From an uncultured Lachnospiraceae bacterium (GTDB lineage: Bacteria; Bacillota; Clostridia; Lachnospirales; Lachnospiraceae): a stretch of DNA of 36,697 bases. The notes beneath the pieces were generated by a model, which saw nothing but the letters and a program-made list of their open reading frames with translations, ran no database searches and was not told the DNA's origin. Where the stretch lies: contig CAKRRJ010000016.1 in the NCBI GenBank assembly GCA_934394615.1, positions 1 through 36,697 on the forward strand, in the 5' to 3' direction. Shown here piece by piece: positions 1 to 6,115 of this stretch. The translations under genes and the position numbers were made by a program. Every line of letters starts with the position of its first letter. Position 1 is the first letter of the stretch.

Positions 1-70
1 ATTTGATTGCTTCCTGAGTCTCACGGACGGTGAGATGGGGATCATAGTTTGCTGGAATGATCAGTGCCAT
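1..70 (-). CDS. asnA: Aspartate--ammonia ligase (asparagine synthetase A), N-terminal fragment
   Basis: Only the first 23 codons are in the window; the gene continues off the left edge. The reverse strand reads MALIIPANYDPHLTVRETQ and then EAIK. This resembles the start of Firmicutes AsnA (a short lead, then 'SVRDTQxAIK'-like residues). AsnA makes asparagine from aspartate, ammonia and ATP in the cytoplasm. A GGGAGG Shine-Dalgarno lies about 8 bases before the ATG, and a good sigma-A promoter sits at 111-139. I recognise the family from a short stretch only, so the call is moderately sure. An asparaginase gene (2064-3101) and asnS (right end) are the other asparagine genes in the window. Confidence 0.7.
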   Translation of the reverse strand, partial: MALIIPANYDPHLTVRETQEAIK

Positions 71-110
71 GGTTGTTTCCTCCCTGTGTATCGGTTTCAT
101 AATGTTTAAT

Positions 111-139
111 AGTGTAGCATTTTGAAGATGAAATCACAA
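111..139 (-). promoter_or_regulatory. Sigma-A promoter of asnA
   Basis: On the minus strand, -35 TTGTGA (134-139) and -10 TACACT (111-116) are separated by 17 bases. The predicted start is about 104, giving a leader of roughly 35 nt before the asnA ATG. No T-box or other riboswitch signature is visible in that short leader. Confidence 0.65.
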
Positions 140-199
140 GAGTTTCTTTCACGAATTGTTGCAATAATCTTGGATAAGTCTGGATAATTTATGAACAAA

Positions 200-246
200 A
201 ACGCAAAAAAATAGGAGCCGCTTTTCCCCCACAGAAAGCAGCTCCT
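200..246 (-). terminator. Intrinsic terminator of the candidate small RNA (minus strand)
   Basis: On the minus strand, AGGAGCTGCTTT (235-246) pairs with AAAGCGGCTCCT (213-224). This is a 12-bp stem with one U-G wobble. A run of seven T follows (plus-strand A run ending near 212). On the plus strand the same stem has a mismatch and no T run, so it ends a minus-strand transcript. No protein gene lies upstream on that strand, which points to the small RNA. Confidence 0.7.
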
Positions 247-306
247 GGTCACGATCAAAAACCGTTACACAATACAGTCTTCGCTTGGTATCCCCATACC
301 AGTTAA

Positions 307-335
307 GAAAATAAAAGGCGCCAGAGTGATGGCGC
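307..335 (-). terminator. Possible promoter-proximal attenuator hairpin in the small RNA
   Basis: On the minus strand, GCGCCA (330-335) pairs perfectly with TGGCGC (318-323) around a six-base loop. CTTTTATTTTC follows. It sits only about 15 nt after the predicted start, so it could stop transcription early or cap a small RNA 5' end. The stem overlaps the first codons of the 24-codon frame. Confidence 0.4.
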
Positions 336-357
336 GCATGTCTTTCTTACAAAACAC

Positions 358-386
358 ACTATATCATCAATTCGTAGTACCGTCAA
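358..386 (-). promoter_or_regulatory. Strong sigma-A-like promoter of the candidate small RNA
   Basis: Minus strand: -35 TTGACG (381-386), 17-base spacer, -10 TATAGT (358-363). This is among the best promoters in the window, yet it faces no recognisable protein gene. Tandem 19-bp repeats (392-429) lie six bases upstream of the -35, where an activator would bind. Confidence 0.65.
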
Positions 387-391
387 GGAAT

Positions 392-429
392 ATTGTGCAC
401 TTTTCAGAAGATTGTGCACTTTACAGAGG
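392..429. repeat. Two tandem 19-bp repeats upstream of the small-RNA promoter
   Basis: ATTGTGCACTTTTCAGAAG (392-410) is followed directly by ATTGTGCACTTTACAGAGG (411-429), 17 of 19 identical. Each copy contains the palindrome GTGCAC. Position, just upstream of the -35 at 381-386, suggests a pair of protein-binding sites. The regulator is unknown. Confidence 0.6.
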
Positions 430-574
430 AAAAACTGCTCAAATTGTATACACGCGTCCGCGCAGAAAAGACGTTCGTGTGCAATACAGGGAAAATAAAA
501 AATGTGACAGAAAAACTTTTTTTTAGGCTAGAAAACAGAGCGTTCTTTGTGCAAGTTTCATGAGAAAAATCTGC

Positions 575-603
575 GCATAAGACATGGGAATTCTCACATA
601 CTA
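575..603 (+). promoter_or_regulatory. Probable sigma-G (forespore) promoter of the spoVAF-like gene
   Basis: GCATA (575-579) and CATACTA (597-603) are 17 bases apart. This fits the Bacillus/Clostridium forespore sigma-G pattern (GHATR, 17-18 bases, CATWHTA). It lies 33 bases before the ATG of a spore germination gene, the class expected to use sigma-G. No good sigma-A promoter is visible there. Confidence 0.55.
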
Positions 604-635
604 AAGGGGAACGTAAGGAAAGGAGCCCCAAATAC

Positions 636-2063
636 ATGCAGTTTTCAAAAAATCTGACCGATAATCTGGAACATCTGAAACAGACCTTAAGCCTGGAAAA
701 AAATTTTGATGTGGTTTACCGGGTGGTTTCCATAGGCGGGAAGAAGGGCTGCCTGCTGTTTGTGGACGGACTGACGAAAGATGAAGTCCTTTTGAAGGTC
801 CTGCAGGCGTGGTGGAGCATCAAGCCGGAGGAACTTCCAGATGATGCCCATGGGTTTTCCAAGAAATATATGCCCTACGGGGAAGTGGGGCTTATCGCGA
901 ACGAAGAAGATATGATCGTACAGCTCTTAAGCGGTATCACGGCTGTGCTGATTGATGGATACGACAAATGCCTGATGCTGGACTGCCGTACCTATCCGGC
1001 CCGCAGTGTGGGGGAACCGGAGAAAGACAAGGTGCTGCGCGGTTCCCGGGATGGTTTTGTGGAGACGCTCATTTTCAACACGGCACTGATCCGGCGAAGG
1101 ATCCGCGACCCGAAGCTTATTATGGAAATTCTGTCTGCGGGAAACAGCTCCCACACAGACATTGCCGTCTGTTATATGGAAGGAAGAGTGGATGAAGAAC
1201 TCTTAAAGAACATCAGGAACCGGATCAAAAACTTAAAGGTCGATGCTCTGACGATGAACCAGGAGAGTCTTGCGGAGGGAATTTTCCCGCACAAATGGTA
1301 CAACCCGTTTCCGAAATTCAAGTTTTCAGAGCGCCCGGACACGGCAGCAGCCTGCATTCTGGAAGGCAATATTGTCATTCTGGTGGACAACTCCCCGGCA
1401 GCTATGGTGCTTCCGTCTTCGGTGTTCGACATTATTGAGGAAGCAGATGACTATTATTTCCCGCCGGTGACCGGAACTTACCTGCGCCTGTCCCGCATGA
1501 TGACAGCTATTTTATGTCTCCTGCTCACGCCGACCTGGCTTCTCGCTATGATGCATGCCGACGCGCTGCCAAAGTGGCTGGCATTTACCAAGCTTTCAGA
1601 TGTGACGTATGTGCCGCTCATTTTCCAGCTTCTGATTCTGGAATTTGCGATCGACGGCCTGCGTCTGGCAGCCATCAACACGCCGAATATGCTCACAACA
1701 CCCCTAAGCGTGATTGCCGGTATTGTGCTGGGCGAGTATTCGGTGAAATCGGGCTGGTTTAATTCCGAGACTATGCTCTACATGGCCTTTGTGACGATCG
1801 CGAACTACAGCCAGTCCAGCTTTGAGCTCGGCTACGCGTTAAAGTTTATGCGCGTGATTATGCTGCTGTTCACAGCAGTGTTTGACGTGTGGGGGTATAT
1901 CATCGGGTTTATCATTGCAGTCTGTGCCATTGTGTTCAATAAGACGATTGCCGGAAAGAGTTATATTTATCCGATCATTCCGTTCAGCTGGAAGGAACTG
2001 AAAAAGCGGTTCTTCCGCGGTCGGCTCCCGGTGATCCCGGAAAGCCAGAACGCGAAGCAGTGA
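636..2063 (+). CDS. spoVAF: Spore germination protein, GerA/SpoVAF family
   Basis: 475 residues, close to B. subtilis SpoVAF and GerAA-type A subunits. A soluble N-terminal domain (about 1-280) has family-like stretches such as LLFVDGL, PEELPDDAHGF, and a later region with SRDGFVETLIFNTALIRRRI. A membrane domain of several helices follows from about 288 to 450 (starting LRLSRMMTAILCLLL). These proteins sit in the spore inner membrane and act in germination. SpoVAF is linked to the nutrient-germinant or SpoVA dipicolinate machinery. An AAAGGAG site precedes the ATG by about 10 bases. The gene stands alone here, without other gerA or spoVA genes, and sits behind a sigma-G-like promoter. The stop codon touches the stop of the convergent asparaginase gene. 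Whether it is SpoVAF proper or another GerA-A paralogue cannot be settled by reading. Confidence 0.85.
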   Translation: MQFSKNLTDNLEHLKQTLSLEKNFDVVYRVVSIGGKKGCLLFVDGLTKDEVLLKVLQAWWSIKPEELPDDAHGFSKKYMPYGEVGLIANEEDMIVQLLSGITAVLIDGYDKCLMLDCRTYPARSVGEPEKDKVLRGSRDGFVETLIFNTALIRRRIRDPKLIMEILSAGNSSHTDIAVCYMEGRVDEELLKNIRNRIKNLKVDALTMNQESLAEGIFPHKWYNPFPKFKFSERPDTAAACILEGNIVILVDNSPAAMVLPSSVFDIIEEADDYYFPPVTGTYLRLSRMMTAILCLLLTPTWLLAMMHADALPKWLAFTKLSDVTYVPLIFQLLILEFAIDGLRLAAINTPNMLTTPLSVIAGIVLGEYSVKSGWFNSETMLYMAFVTIANYSQSSFELGYALKFMRVIMLLFTAVFDVWGYIIGFIIAVCAIVFNKTIAGKSYIYPIIPFSWKELKKRFFRGRLPVIPESQNAKQ

Positions 2064-3101
2064 TTATGCCTTCCACTTTGTTGTATACAAGATATCCCGG
2101 TTGATGGTGCTGTAAAGCATCTCCTTTACAGTGTCCGGATCGTGTGTCTGACCCAGGATCCACATGAGTTTGGTAACGGTGGTTTCCAGTGTCATGTCGT
2201 AGGCTTCTAACAGTCCGAACTCTTTCTTGATGGTCTTGCCGATTTCGTAGACGGACATGTTGCTGCCCTCGTTGGTTACCTGGGTGGTCATGATGACAAA
2301 CTTGCCGGCATTGACCCAGCGTTCAATGGCGCGGTGAAAGCTGTCGTCTTCGTAGGAAGGAATGCCGCCTACGCCGAAGGACTCGATGATAACGGCATCG
2401 TAGTGCTTGAACAGGTAATCCAGGATGCCGCCGTTCATGGACGGGATGAGCTTTAACAGAGTAACTTTGCTGTCGAGCTTGTGGTAGAAGGTGACATCCT
2501 CTGTGAGCTGGTCTTTGTCATCTAAGTAGAAGATGATGTGGTTGTCCTGGATGGTTGCGATATATGGGAAGTTGATGCTGGAGAACGCGTTGTAGCTCTT
2601 GGTGCGCTCCTTCTTTCCGCGTGTTCCGGCAATGACTTTGCCGTCGAACACGATATTGACGCCGTGTGCCTTGTCGCAGCTTGCGAAGAGGAAACTGTCG
2701 GAAAGGTTGGTTTTTGCGTCTGTGATCTCCAGATCGATCGGCTTCTGCGCGCCGGTGACAACGATCGGCTTTGGCGAGTTCTGGATCAGATAGGAGAGCG
2801 CAGATGCGGTGTAAGCGAGGGTATCGGTGCCGTGGCAGACAACGAAGCCGTCGTACTGGTCATAGTATTTTTCAATGGTGGAGGAGATCAGCAGCCAGTG
2901 TTTTGGCTGGATGTTGGTACTGTCGATGTTGATGACCTGCATAGCCGTCACTTCGCAGAAATTTCTGACATCCGGGACGAAACCAAGGAGTTCCTCGGAG
3001 GTGATGAGCGGTTTTAAGCCGTCTTCACTTCGCTTGGAAGCGATGGTGCCGCCGGTGGCGATCATCAGGATACGTTTCAGGTTCTTCTTCTGGGTTTTCA
3101 T
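2064..3101 (-). CDS. ansA: L-asparaginase, type I (cytoplasmic)
   Basis: 345 residues. It hydrolyses asparagine to aspartate and ammonia. The N-terminal catalytic threonine motif is present as MIATGGTIAS (about 13-22), and the second signature, CHGTDTLAYTASAL, is near residue 90. No signal peptide, so it is cytoplasmic and like type I enzymes. AGGAGG lies about 12 bases before the ATG. The gene is divergent from DUF4250 and convergent with spoVAF, with abutting stop codons and no terminator between. asnA on the left edge makes asparagine, so biosynthesis and breakdown genes sit within 3 kb but in separate transcription units. The family call is firm; the type I assignment is from the lack of export signal. 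Confidence 0.93.
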   Translation of the reverse strand: MKTQKKNLKRILMIATGGTIASKRSEDGLKPLITSEELLGFVPDVRNFCEVTAMQVINIDSTNIQPKHWLLISSTIEKYYDQYDGFVVCHGTDTLAYTASALSYLIQNSPKPIVVTGAQKPIDLEITDAKTNLSDSFLFASCDKAHGVNIVFDGKVIAGTRGKKERTKSYNAFSSINFPYIATIQDNHIIFYLDDKDQLTEDVTFYHKLDSKVTLLKLIPSMNGGILDYLFKHYDAVIIESFGVGGIPSYEDDSFHRAIERWVNAGKFVIMTTQVTNEGSNMSVYEIGKTIKKEFGLLEAYDMTLETTVTKLMWILGQTHDPDTVKEMLYSTINRDILYTTKWKA

Positions 3102-3132
3102 AGTTTGGTCTGCCTCCTGTTACACAAACAAC

Positions 3133-3161
3133 TTGTGATCTTTTCAAATTCGTTCTATCAT
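3133..3161 (+). promoter_or_regulatory. Promoter of the DUF4250 gene
   Basis: -35 TTGTGA (3133-3138), 17 bases, -10 TATCAT (3156-3161), 36 bases before the DUF4250 start. It overlaps the opposing ansA -10, so the two promoters probably compete. Confidence 0.5.
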
Positions 3162-3168
3162 TATAGCA
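3160..3168 (-). promoter_or_regulatory. Extended -10 promoter of ansA
   Basis: Minus strand reads TGCTATAAT: a consensus -10 with the TGn extension, which tolerates the poor -35 seen here. It lies about 60 bases upstream of the ansA ATG and overlaps the opposing DUF4250 -10. Confidence 0.45.
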
Positions 3169-3197
3169 TCATGTAAAAAGAAAGGAAATAAAAAATT

Positions 3198-3377
3198 ATG
3201 GCAGCAATTCCAAACGACCCGGTTATGCTTATGAGTTTTTTGAATACCCAGCTTCGCGATAACTACAGCAGTTTCGATGATCTGTGCAGCGCGTACGATC
3301 TGGACGCGGAGAAGATTGAGCAGAAACTTTCTGCGATTGATTACCATTATGATTCGGCGAGGAATCAGTTCGTTTAA
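3198..3377 (+). CDS. DUF4250 domain-containing small protein
   Basis: 59 residues, starting MAAIPNDPVMLMSFLNTQLR and ending with a Tyr/Asp-rich stretch and NQFV. The NDPVMLxSFxNTQLRD opening and the AxDYxYDxxxNQFV-like end are typical of DUF4250, a family of about 60 residues common in Clostridia with no known function. It is full length, acidic and soluble, with no membrane segment. Most of the length could form a small helical domain. AAAGGA precedes the ATG by about 11 bases. The nearest plus-strand neighbour, CmpB family, begins 62 bases later and may be a separate unit. Confidence 0.85.
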   Translation: MAAIPNDPVMLMSFLNTQLRDNYSSFDDLCSAYDLDAEKIEQKLSAIDYHYDSARNQFV

Positions 3378-3439
3378 GCAACGCGTGAACAGTAACATCA
3401 GTTTGTATAAAATCAGAAGCGAAAAGCTATACTGATAGT

Positions 3440-3904
3440 ATGGACAGATTAAAACGCTTTGTATTTCATTTTTGCCTCTGCGGCATCACCGGCTGGTGCC
3501 TGGAGGTCATTTTTACTTCCGTGGAGTCCGTGCTCATTCACGACTGGAGGCTTATGGGGCGCACATCGCTTCTCATGTTTCCGATTTACGGCTGTGGGGC
3601 ATTTCTGGCACCGGTCGGAAAGCTGGCGGACCGCTGGATCGGAGACGGGCCGCTCAGTCTGGCGGACTGGATTATCCGGCATGGCCTGCTGTACATGGTG
3701 CTGATCTTTACGGGGGAGTACATCTCCGGCGCGTTTCTTCGCGCGAAGGGAATCTGCCCCTGGGATTATTCCGGGAGACAGACCAGTATTGACGGACTTA
3801 TCCGGCTGGATTTTGCGCCGTTGTGGTTTGCGACGGGGCTTTTGTTTGAGCGGATCTCCATGATCCGGACGGGCTGTCAGCAAAACCGGGGTGACAGAGA
3901 CTAG
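3440..3904 (+). CDS. CmpB-like integral membrane protein (putative ABC transporter type IV family)
   Basis: 154 residues with about four hydrophobic segments. Family-like sequences are GRTSLLMFPIYGCGAF (about 40-55), a conserved E in FTGEYISG (about 92), the CPWDYS motif (about 106-111) and LDFAPLWF (about 124-131). These match the family named 'putative ABC-transporter type IV' (ABC_trans_CmpB). Its biochemical role is not established, and no ATPase gene is adjacent. No Shine-Dalgarno is visible before the ATG. A TATACT -10-like hexamer ends only six bases before it, so the message may be leaderless. A terminator follows 17 bases after the stop. Confidence 0.75.
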   Translation: MDRLKRFVFHFCLCGITGWCLEVIFTSVESVLIHDWRLMGRTSLLMFPIYGCGAFLAPVGKLADRWIGDGPLSLADWIIRHGLLYMVLIFTGEYISGAFLRAKGICPWDYSGRQTSIDGLIRLDFAPLWFATGLLFERISMIRTGCQQNRGDRD

Positions 3905-3921
3905 AAAGCGGAATGATTTAT

Positions 3922-3963
3922 AAAAAAGAGAGGCGAATGACTTGTTTTTGCCCCTCTTTTTTT
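3922..3963 (+). terminator. Terminator after the CmpB-like gene
   Basis: AAAGAGAGGC (about 3925-3934) pairs with GCCCCTCTTT (about 3950-3959), with one mismatch, followed by a run of T. The A run on the left side makes it potentially bidirectional. Confidence 0.7.
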
Positions 3964-3969
3964 ATATAC

Positions 3970-3998
3970 TTGACGGGAATACTTATGAAAAATATATG
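3970..3998 (+). promoter_or_regulatory. Promoter upstream of plsC-pheA
   Basis: -35 TTGACG (3970-3975), 17 bases, -10 TATATG (3993-3998). The -10 ends only nine bases before the preferred plsC ATG at 4008, so the leader would be a few bases at most and the GAGGTG site would not be transcribed. Either plsC is near-leaderless from this promoter or the match is fortuitous. Confidence 0.4.
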
Positions 3999-4007
3999 AG
4001 GTGTAGC

Positions 4008-4766
4008 ATGATACGAGTGATACTGATCCTTCTGGTCGTTGTGGTATTTCTGATTGTCAGTGTACTGCCGCTTCTGATCGGGGAAAGAATTGTCTGGAAG
4101 AACAATGAACAGCGCCAGAAAGAATATGTGCTGAAGGTTGTAAAGCAGGTCTTCCACATGGTCTTCCGGCTGACTGGTTCCACGCTTACGGTAAAGGGCA
4201 TCGAGAACATACCGGATGGGCCGGTGCTGTATGTGGGAAACCACAGAAGTTATTTTGACATTGTGACGGGTTACATTGTTGTACCGGCACAGACTGGTTT
4301 CATAGCAAAAAAGGAAATGGAAAAAATCCCGCTTCTGCGTACCTGGATGCGCAGTGTAAACTGCCTGTTTCTGGACCGCAAGGACATCAAGGCCGGATTG
4401 AAGACCATTTTAGAGGGAATCGAGAAGGTAAAGAGCGGTGTGTCGATGTGGATTTTCCCGGAGGGAACCCGCTGCAAGGCGGAGGATCCGACTGAGTTTC
4501 TTACATTCAAAGAAGGCAGCTTAAAGATCGCAGAGAAATCGGGCTGCCCGGTAGTTCCGGTAGCAATCACGGGAACAGCTGAGATTCTGGAAAAACATTT
4601 TCCGTTTATCCGCCCGTCCCATGTCACAATCGAGTTTGGGGAGCCGTTTCGCATAAAGGAGCTTCCGGCGGAGGACAGAAAGCGTGCCGGCGCGTATACC
4701 GGAGAAAAAATCAGAGAGATGCTGGTGCGGGAACAGGAAGAACGCCGGCAGATGCGGAGGGGATAA
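4008..4766 (+). CDS. plsC: 1-acyl-sn-glycerol-3-phosphate acyltransferase
   Basis: 252 residues. It transfers an acyl chain to lysophosphatidic acid to make phosphatidic acid at the inner face of the membrane. An N-terminal membrane helix (about 3-25) is followed by the catalytic NHRSYFD motif (His79, Asp84), and FPEGTR lies at 150-155, the substrate-binding motif. Length is normal for PlsC. I chose ATG 4008 because GAGGTG sits four bases upstream; a longer frame reading through the preceding terminator is unlikely. The stop is three bases before the GTG of pheA, so the two are co-transcribed although they belong to different pathways. Confidence 0.93.
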   Translation: MIRVILILLVVVVFLIVSVLPLLIGERIVWKNNEQRQKEYVLKVVKQVFHMVFRLTGSTLTVKGIENIPDGPVLYVGNHRSYFDIVTGYIVVPAQTGFIAKKEMEKIPLLRTWMRSVNCLFLDRKDIKAGLKTILEGIEKVKSGVSMWIFPEGTRCKAEDPTEFLTFKEGSLKIAEKSGCPVVPVAITGTAEILEKHFPFIRPSHVTIEFGEPFRIKELPAEDRKRAGAYTGEKIREMLVREQEERRQMRRG

Positions 4767-4769
4767 GCA

Positions 4770-5894
4770 GTGGATTTACTGGAGTGCAGAGACAAATTAG
4801 ATGAGATCGATGAAAAAATCGTAGAATTATTTGAGGAACGCATGGCTGTCTGCGGCGAAGCGGCAGAGACGAAAATTGCTTCCGGAAAGGCCGTGTATGA
4901 TGCGGAGCGGGAGAAACAGAAGCTTGACGCAGTCAGCGCCAAGGCAAACAGCGCGTTTAACCAGATCGCGGTGCGCGAGCTGTTTTCCCAGATGATGACG
5001 ATCAGCCGCAAATACCAGTATTCCATTCTGGCGCAGCACGGGCTTGGCATGAAACTTGGTTTTGAGCGGCTGGACAAACTGCCGATGGACGGCATCCGTG
5101 TGGTGCACCAGGGCGTGGAGGGCGCGTACAGCCATGCGGCGGCGCTCCAGTATTTTGGGGAGAACGCCAATATCTACCATGTGGCGCAGTTTGAAGATGC
5201 CATGAAGGAAGTACAGCTTGGCAACGCGGATTACGCGGTCATGCCAATCGAGAACTCCTCTGCCGGAGCGGTGGTCGACATGTATGACCTTCTGACCCGC
5301 TACGACAATTACATCGTTGCGGAAACCTTTGTTTCCGTCAATCATGTGCTGCTCGGCGTGCCGGGCGCGCAGCTTTCCGATGTGAAGACCGTGTTTTCCC
5401 ATCCGCAGGCACTTATGCAGTGTTCGGAGTTTTTAAACGACAACGGTTTTAAGCAGATCAGCGTGGAGAATACAGCGGTTGCGGCAAAGCGCGTCATTGC
5501 GGAGGGCGATAAGTCCCAGGCAGCAGTGGCGAGCGAAATCGCGGGAAACCTGTATGGACTGGAGCCGTTAAAGAAATCCATTCAGAACAATCACGGCAAC
5601 ACGACCCGGTTCATCATTCTGGCAAACCGGAAGGTATACCGGGCAGACGCGAAAAAGGTGAGCATCTGCTTTGAACTTCCGCATACGAGCGGTTCCCTGT
5701 TCAACATGCTGGGCCACTTCATCTTCAACCATGTCAACATGATGATGATTGAGTCCCGGCCGGTTCCGGGAAAAAACTGGGAGTACCGGTTCTTTGTGGA
5801 CATTGAGGGAAGCCTGCATGATGCAGGGGTGACGAACGCGCTGCGCGGCATTGGCGCGGAGGCACTGAATTTCAAGATCCTTGGCAATTATTAA
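4770..5894 (+). CDS. pheA: Bifunctional chorismate mutase / prephenate dehydratase
   Basis: 374 residues with three domains: an AroQ-type chorismate mutase helical bundle (1-90, LRxxIDxID-like start and an RxxV/E pattern); prephenate dehydratase (about 109-287, with HQGVEGAYSHAA, and the TRF motif at 279-281); and a C-terminal ACT domain (about 296-370) carrying ESRP at 328-331, the phenylalanine-binding motif. It converts chorismate to phenylpyruvate and should be inhibited by phenylalanine through the ACT domain. The start is GTG, three bases after the plsC stop. No phenylalanine T-box or attenuator lies upstream, so control is probably by allostery. A hairpin at 5901-5951 follows. Confidence 0.95.
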   Translation: MDLLECRDKLDEIDEKIVELFEERMAVCGEAAETKIASGKAVYDAEREKQKLDAVSAKANSAFNQIAVRELFSQMMTISRKYQYSILAQHGLGMKLGFERLDKLPMDGIRVVHQGVEGAYSHAAALQYFGENANIYHVAQFEDAMKEVQLGNADYAVMPIENSSAGAVVDMYDLLTRYDNYIVAETFVSVNHVLLGVPGAQLSDVKTVFSHPQALMQCSEFLNDNGFKQISVENTAVAAKRVIAEGDKSQAAVASEIAGNLYGLEPLKKSIQNNHGNTTRFIILANRKVYRADAKKVSICFELPHTSGSLFNMLGHFIFNHVNMMMIESRPVPGKNWEYRFFVDIEGSLHDAGVTNALRGIGAEALNFKILGNY

Positions 5895-5900
5895 CAGATG

Positions 5901-5951
5901 ATAACGGTCCGGAGAACGGCACAGAGAGGTGCTGGTCTGCCGGGCCGTTAT
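5901..5951 (+). repeat. Long hairpin after pheA without a T run
   Basis: ATAACGGTCCGG (5901-5912) pairs with CCGGGCCGTTAT (5940-5951): 12 bp with one wobble and a 27-base loop. It starts seven bases after the pheA stop but no T run follows, so it is a poor intrinsic terminator. It may protect the 3' end or work with a factor. Confidence 0.5.
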
Positions 5952-5966
5952 GGCAATACGGAAGAT

Positions 5967-6020
5967 TTTACAAGGAATTTACAGATGTTTCCCCGGCATT
6001 TTACAGGAATTGAGTAAAAT
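5967..6020 (+). promoter_or_regulatory. Candidate Pho box and -10 of the ppx-ppk operon
   Basis: Three TTTACA copies lie at 5967-5972, 5978-5983 and 6000-6005, spaced 11 and 22 bases. Nine bases after the last copy is TAAAAT (6015-6020), a likely -10. The hexamers, the 11-bp period and the nine-base gap to the -10 match the region upstream of pstS at 25713-25768. PhoB/PhoP-type regulators bind such direct repeats. An alternative sigma-A reading (TTGAGT 6010, TAAAAC 6033, 17-base spacer) is weaker. Confidence 0.65.
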
Positions 6021-6047
6021 CAAAAGGACGGGTAAAACAGAAACAGA

Positions 6048-6076
6048 CGTAACTGTGAAAATGTTGAACAGTTACG
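6048..6076. promoter_or_regulatory. Perfect inverted repeat in the ppx leader (operator or RNA hairpin)
   Basis: CGTAACTGT (6048-6056) and ACAGTTACG (6068-6076) are exact reverse complements, 11 bases apart. They lie about 20 to 50 bases downstream of the predicted start, where a repressor could block transcription. A leader hairpin is the alternative. The regulator is not identified. Confidence 0.5.
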
Positions 6077-6115
6077 AATAGATAAAAAATTCAGACTCAG
6101 AGGGAGGGAATGCGT

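Larger units (their letters stand above)
200..350 (-). ncRNA. Candidate small RNA, about 150 nt, function unknown
   Basis: A near-consensus promoter (358-386) fires leftward into this stretch and a strong intrinsic terminator (200-246) ends it, with no convincing protein gene between. The predicted start is near 350. The RNA would fold a GCGCCA/TGGCGC hairpin right at its 5' end (318-335), itself followed by a T-rich run that could act as an attenuator. A small GGTAT/ATACC hairpin near 300 and the terminator hairpin follow. A 24-codon open frame with a weak ribosome site lies inside it (339 down to 265), so a peptide-coding mRNA is the main alternative. I do not match it to a known RNA family. 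Confidence 0.5.

Noticed and set aside
80..350. T-box or asparagine-responsive leader for asnA
   Set aside because: No T-box sequence, and asnA has its own promoter at 111-139, downstream of the terminator at 200-246.
326..526. 66-codon plus-strand frame in the asnA-spoVAF gap
   Set aside because: No ribosome site, no family likeness, and it runs antisense across the small-RNA promoter and the tandem repeats. Treated as chance.
404..637. 77-codon minus-strand frame antisense to the spoVAF leader
   Set aside because: Odd composition (Ser/Phe/Cys-rich), no ribosome site, no promoter; it ends before the orphan RNA promoter.
2538..3017. 159-codon plus-strand frame across ansA
   Set aside because: Shadow of the asparaginase gene in the opposite strand; no ribosome site.
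4271..5170. 299-codon minus-strand frame across plsC and pheA
   Set aside because: Spans two well-supported genes in antisense and has Ser/Arg/Ala-rich composition typical of a shadow frame.
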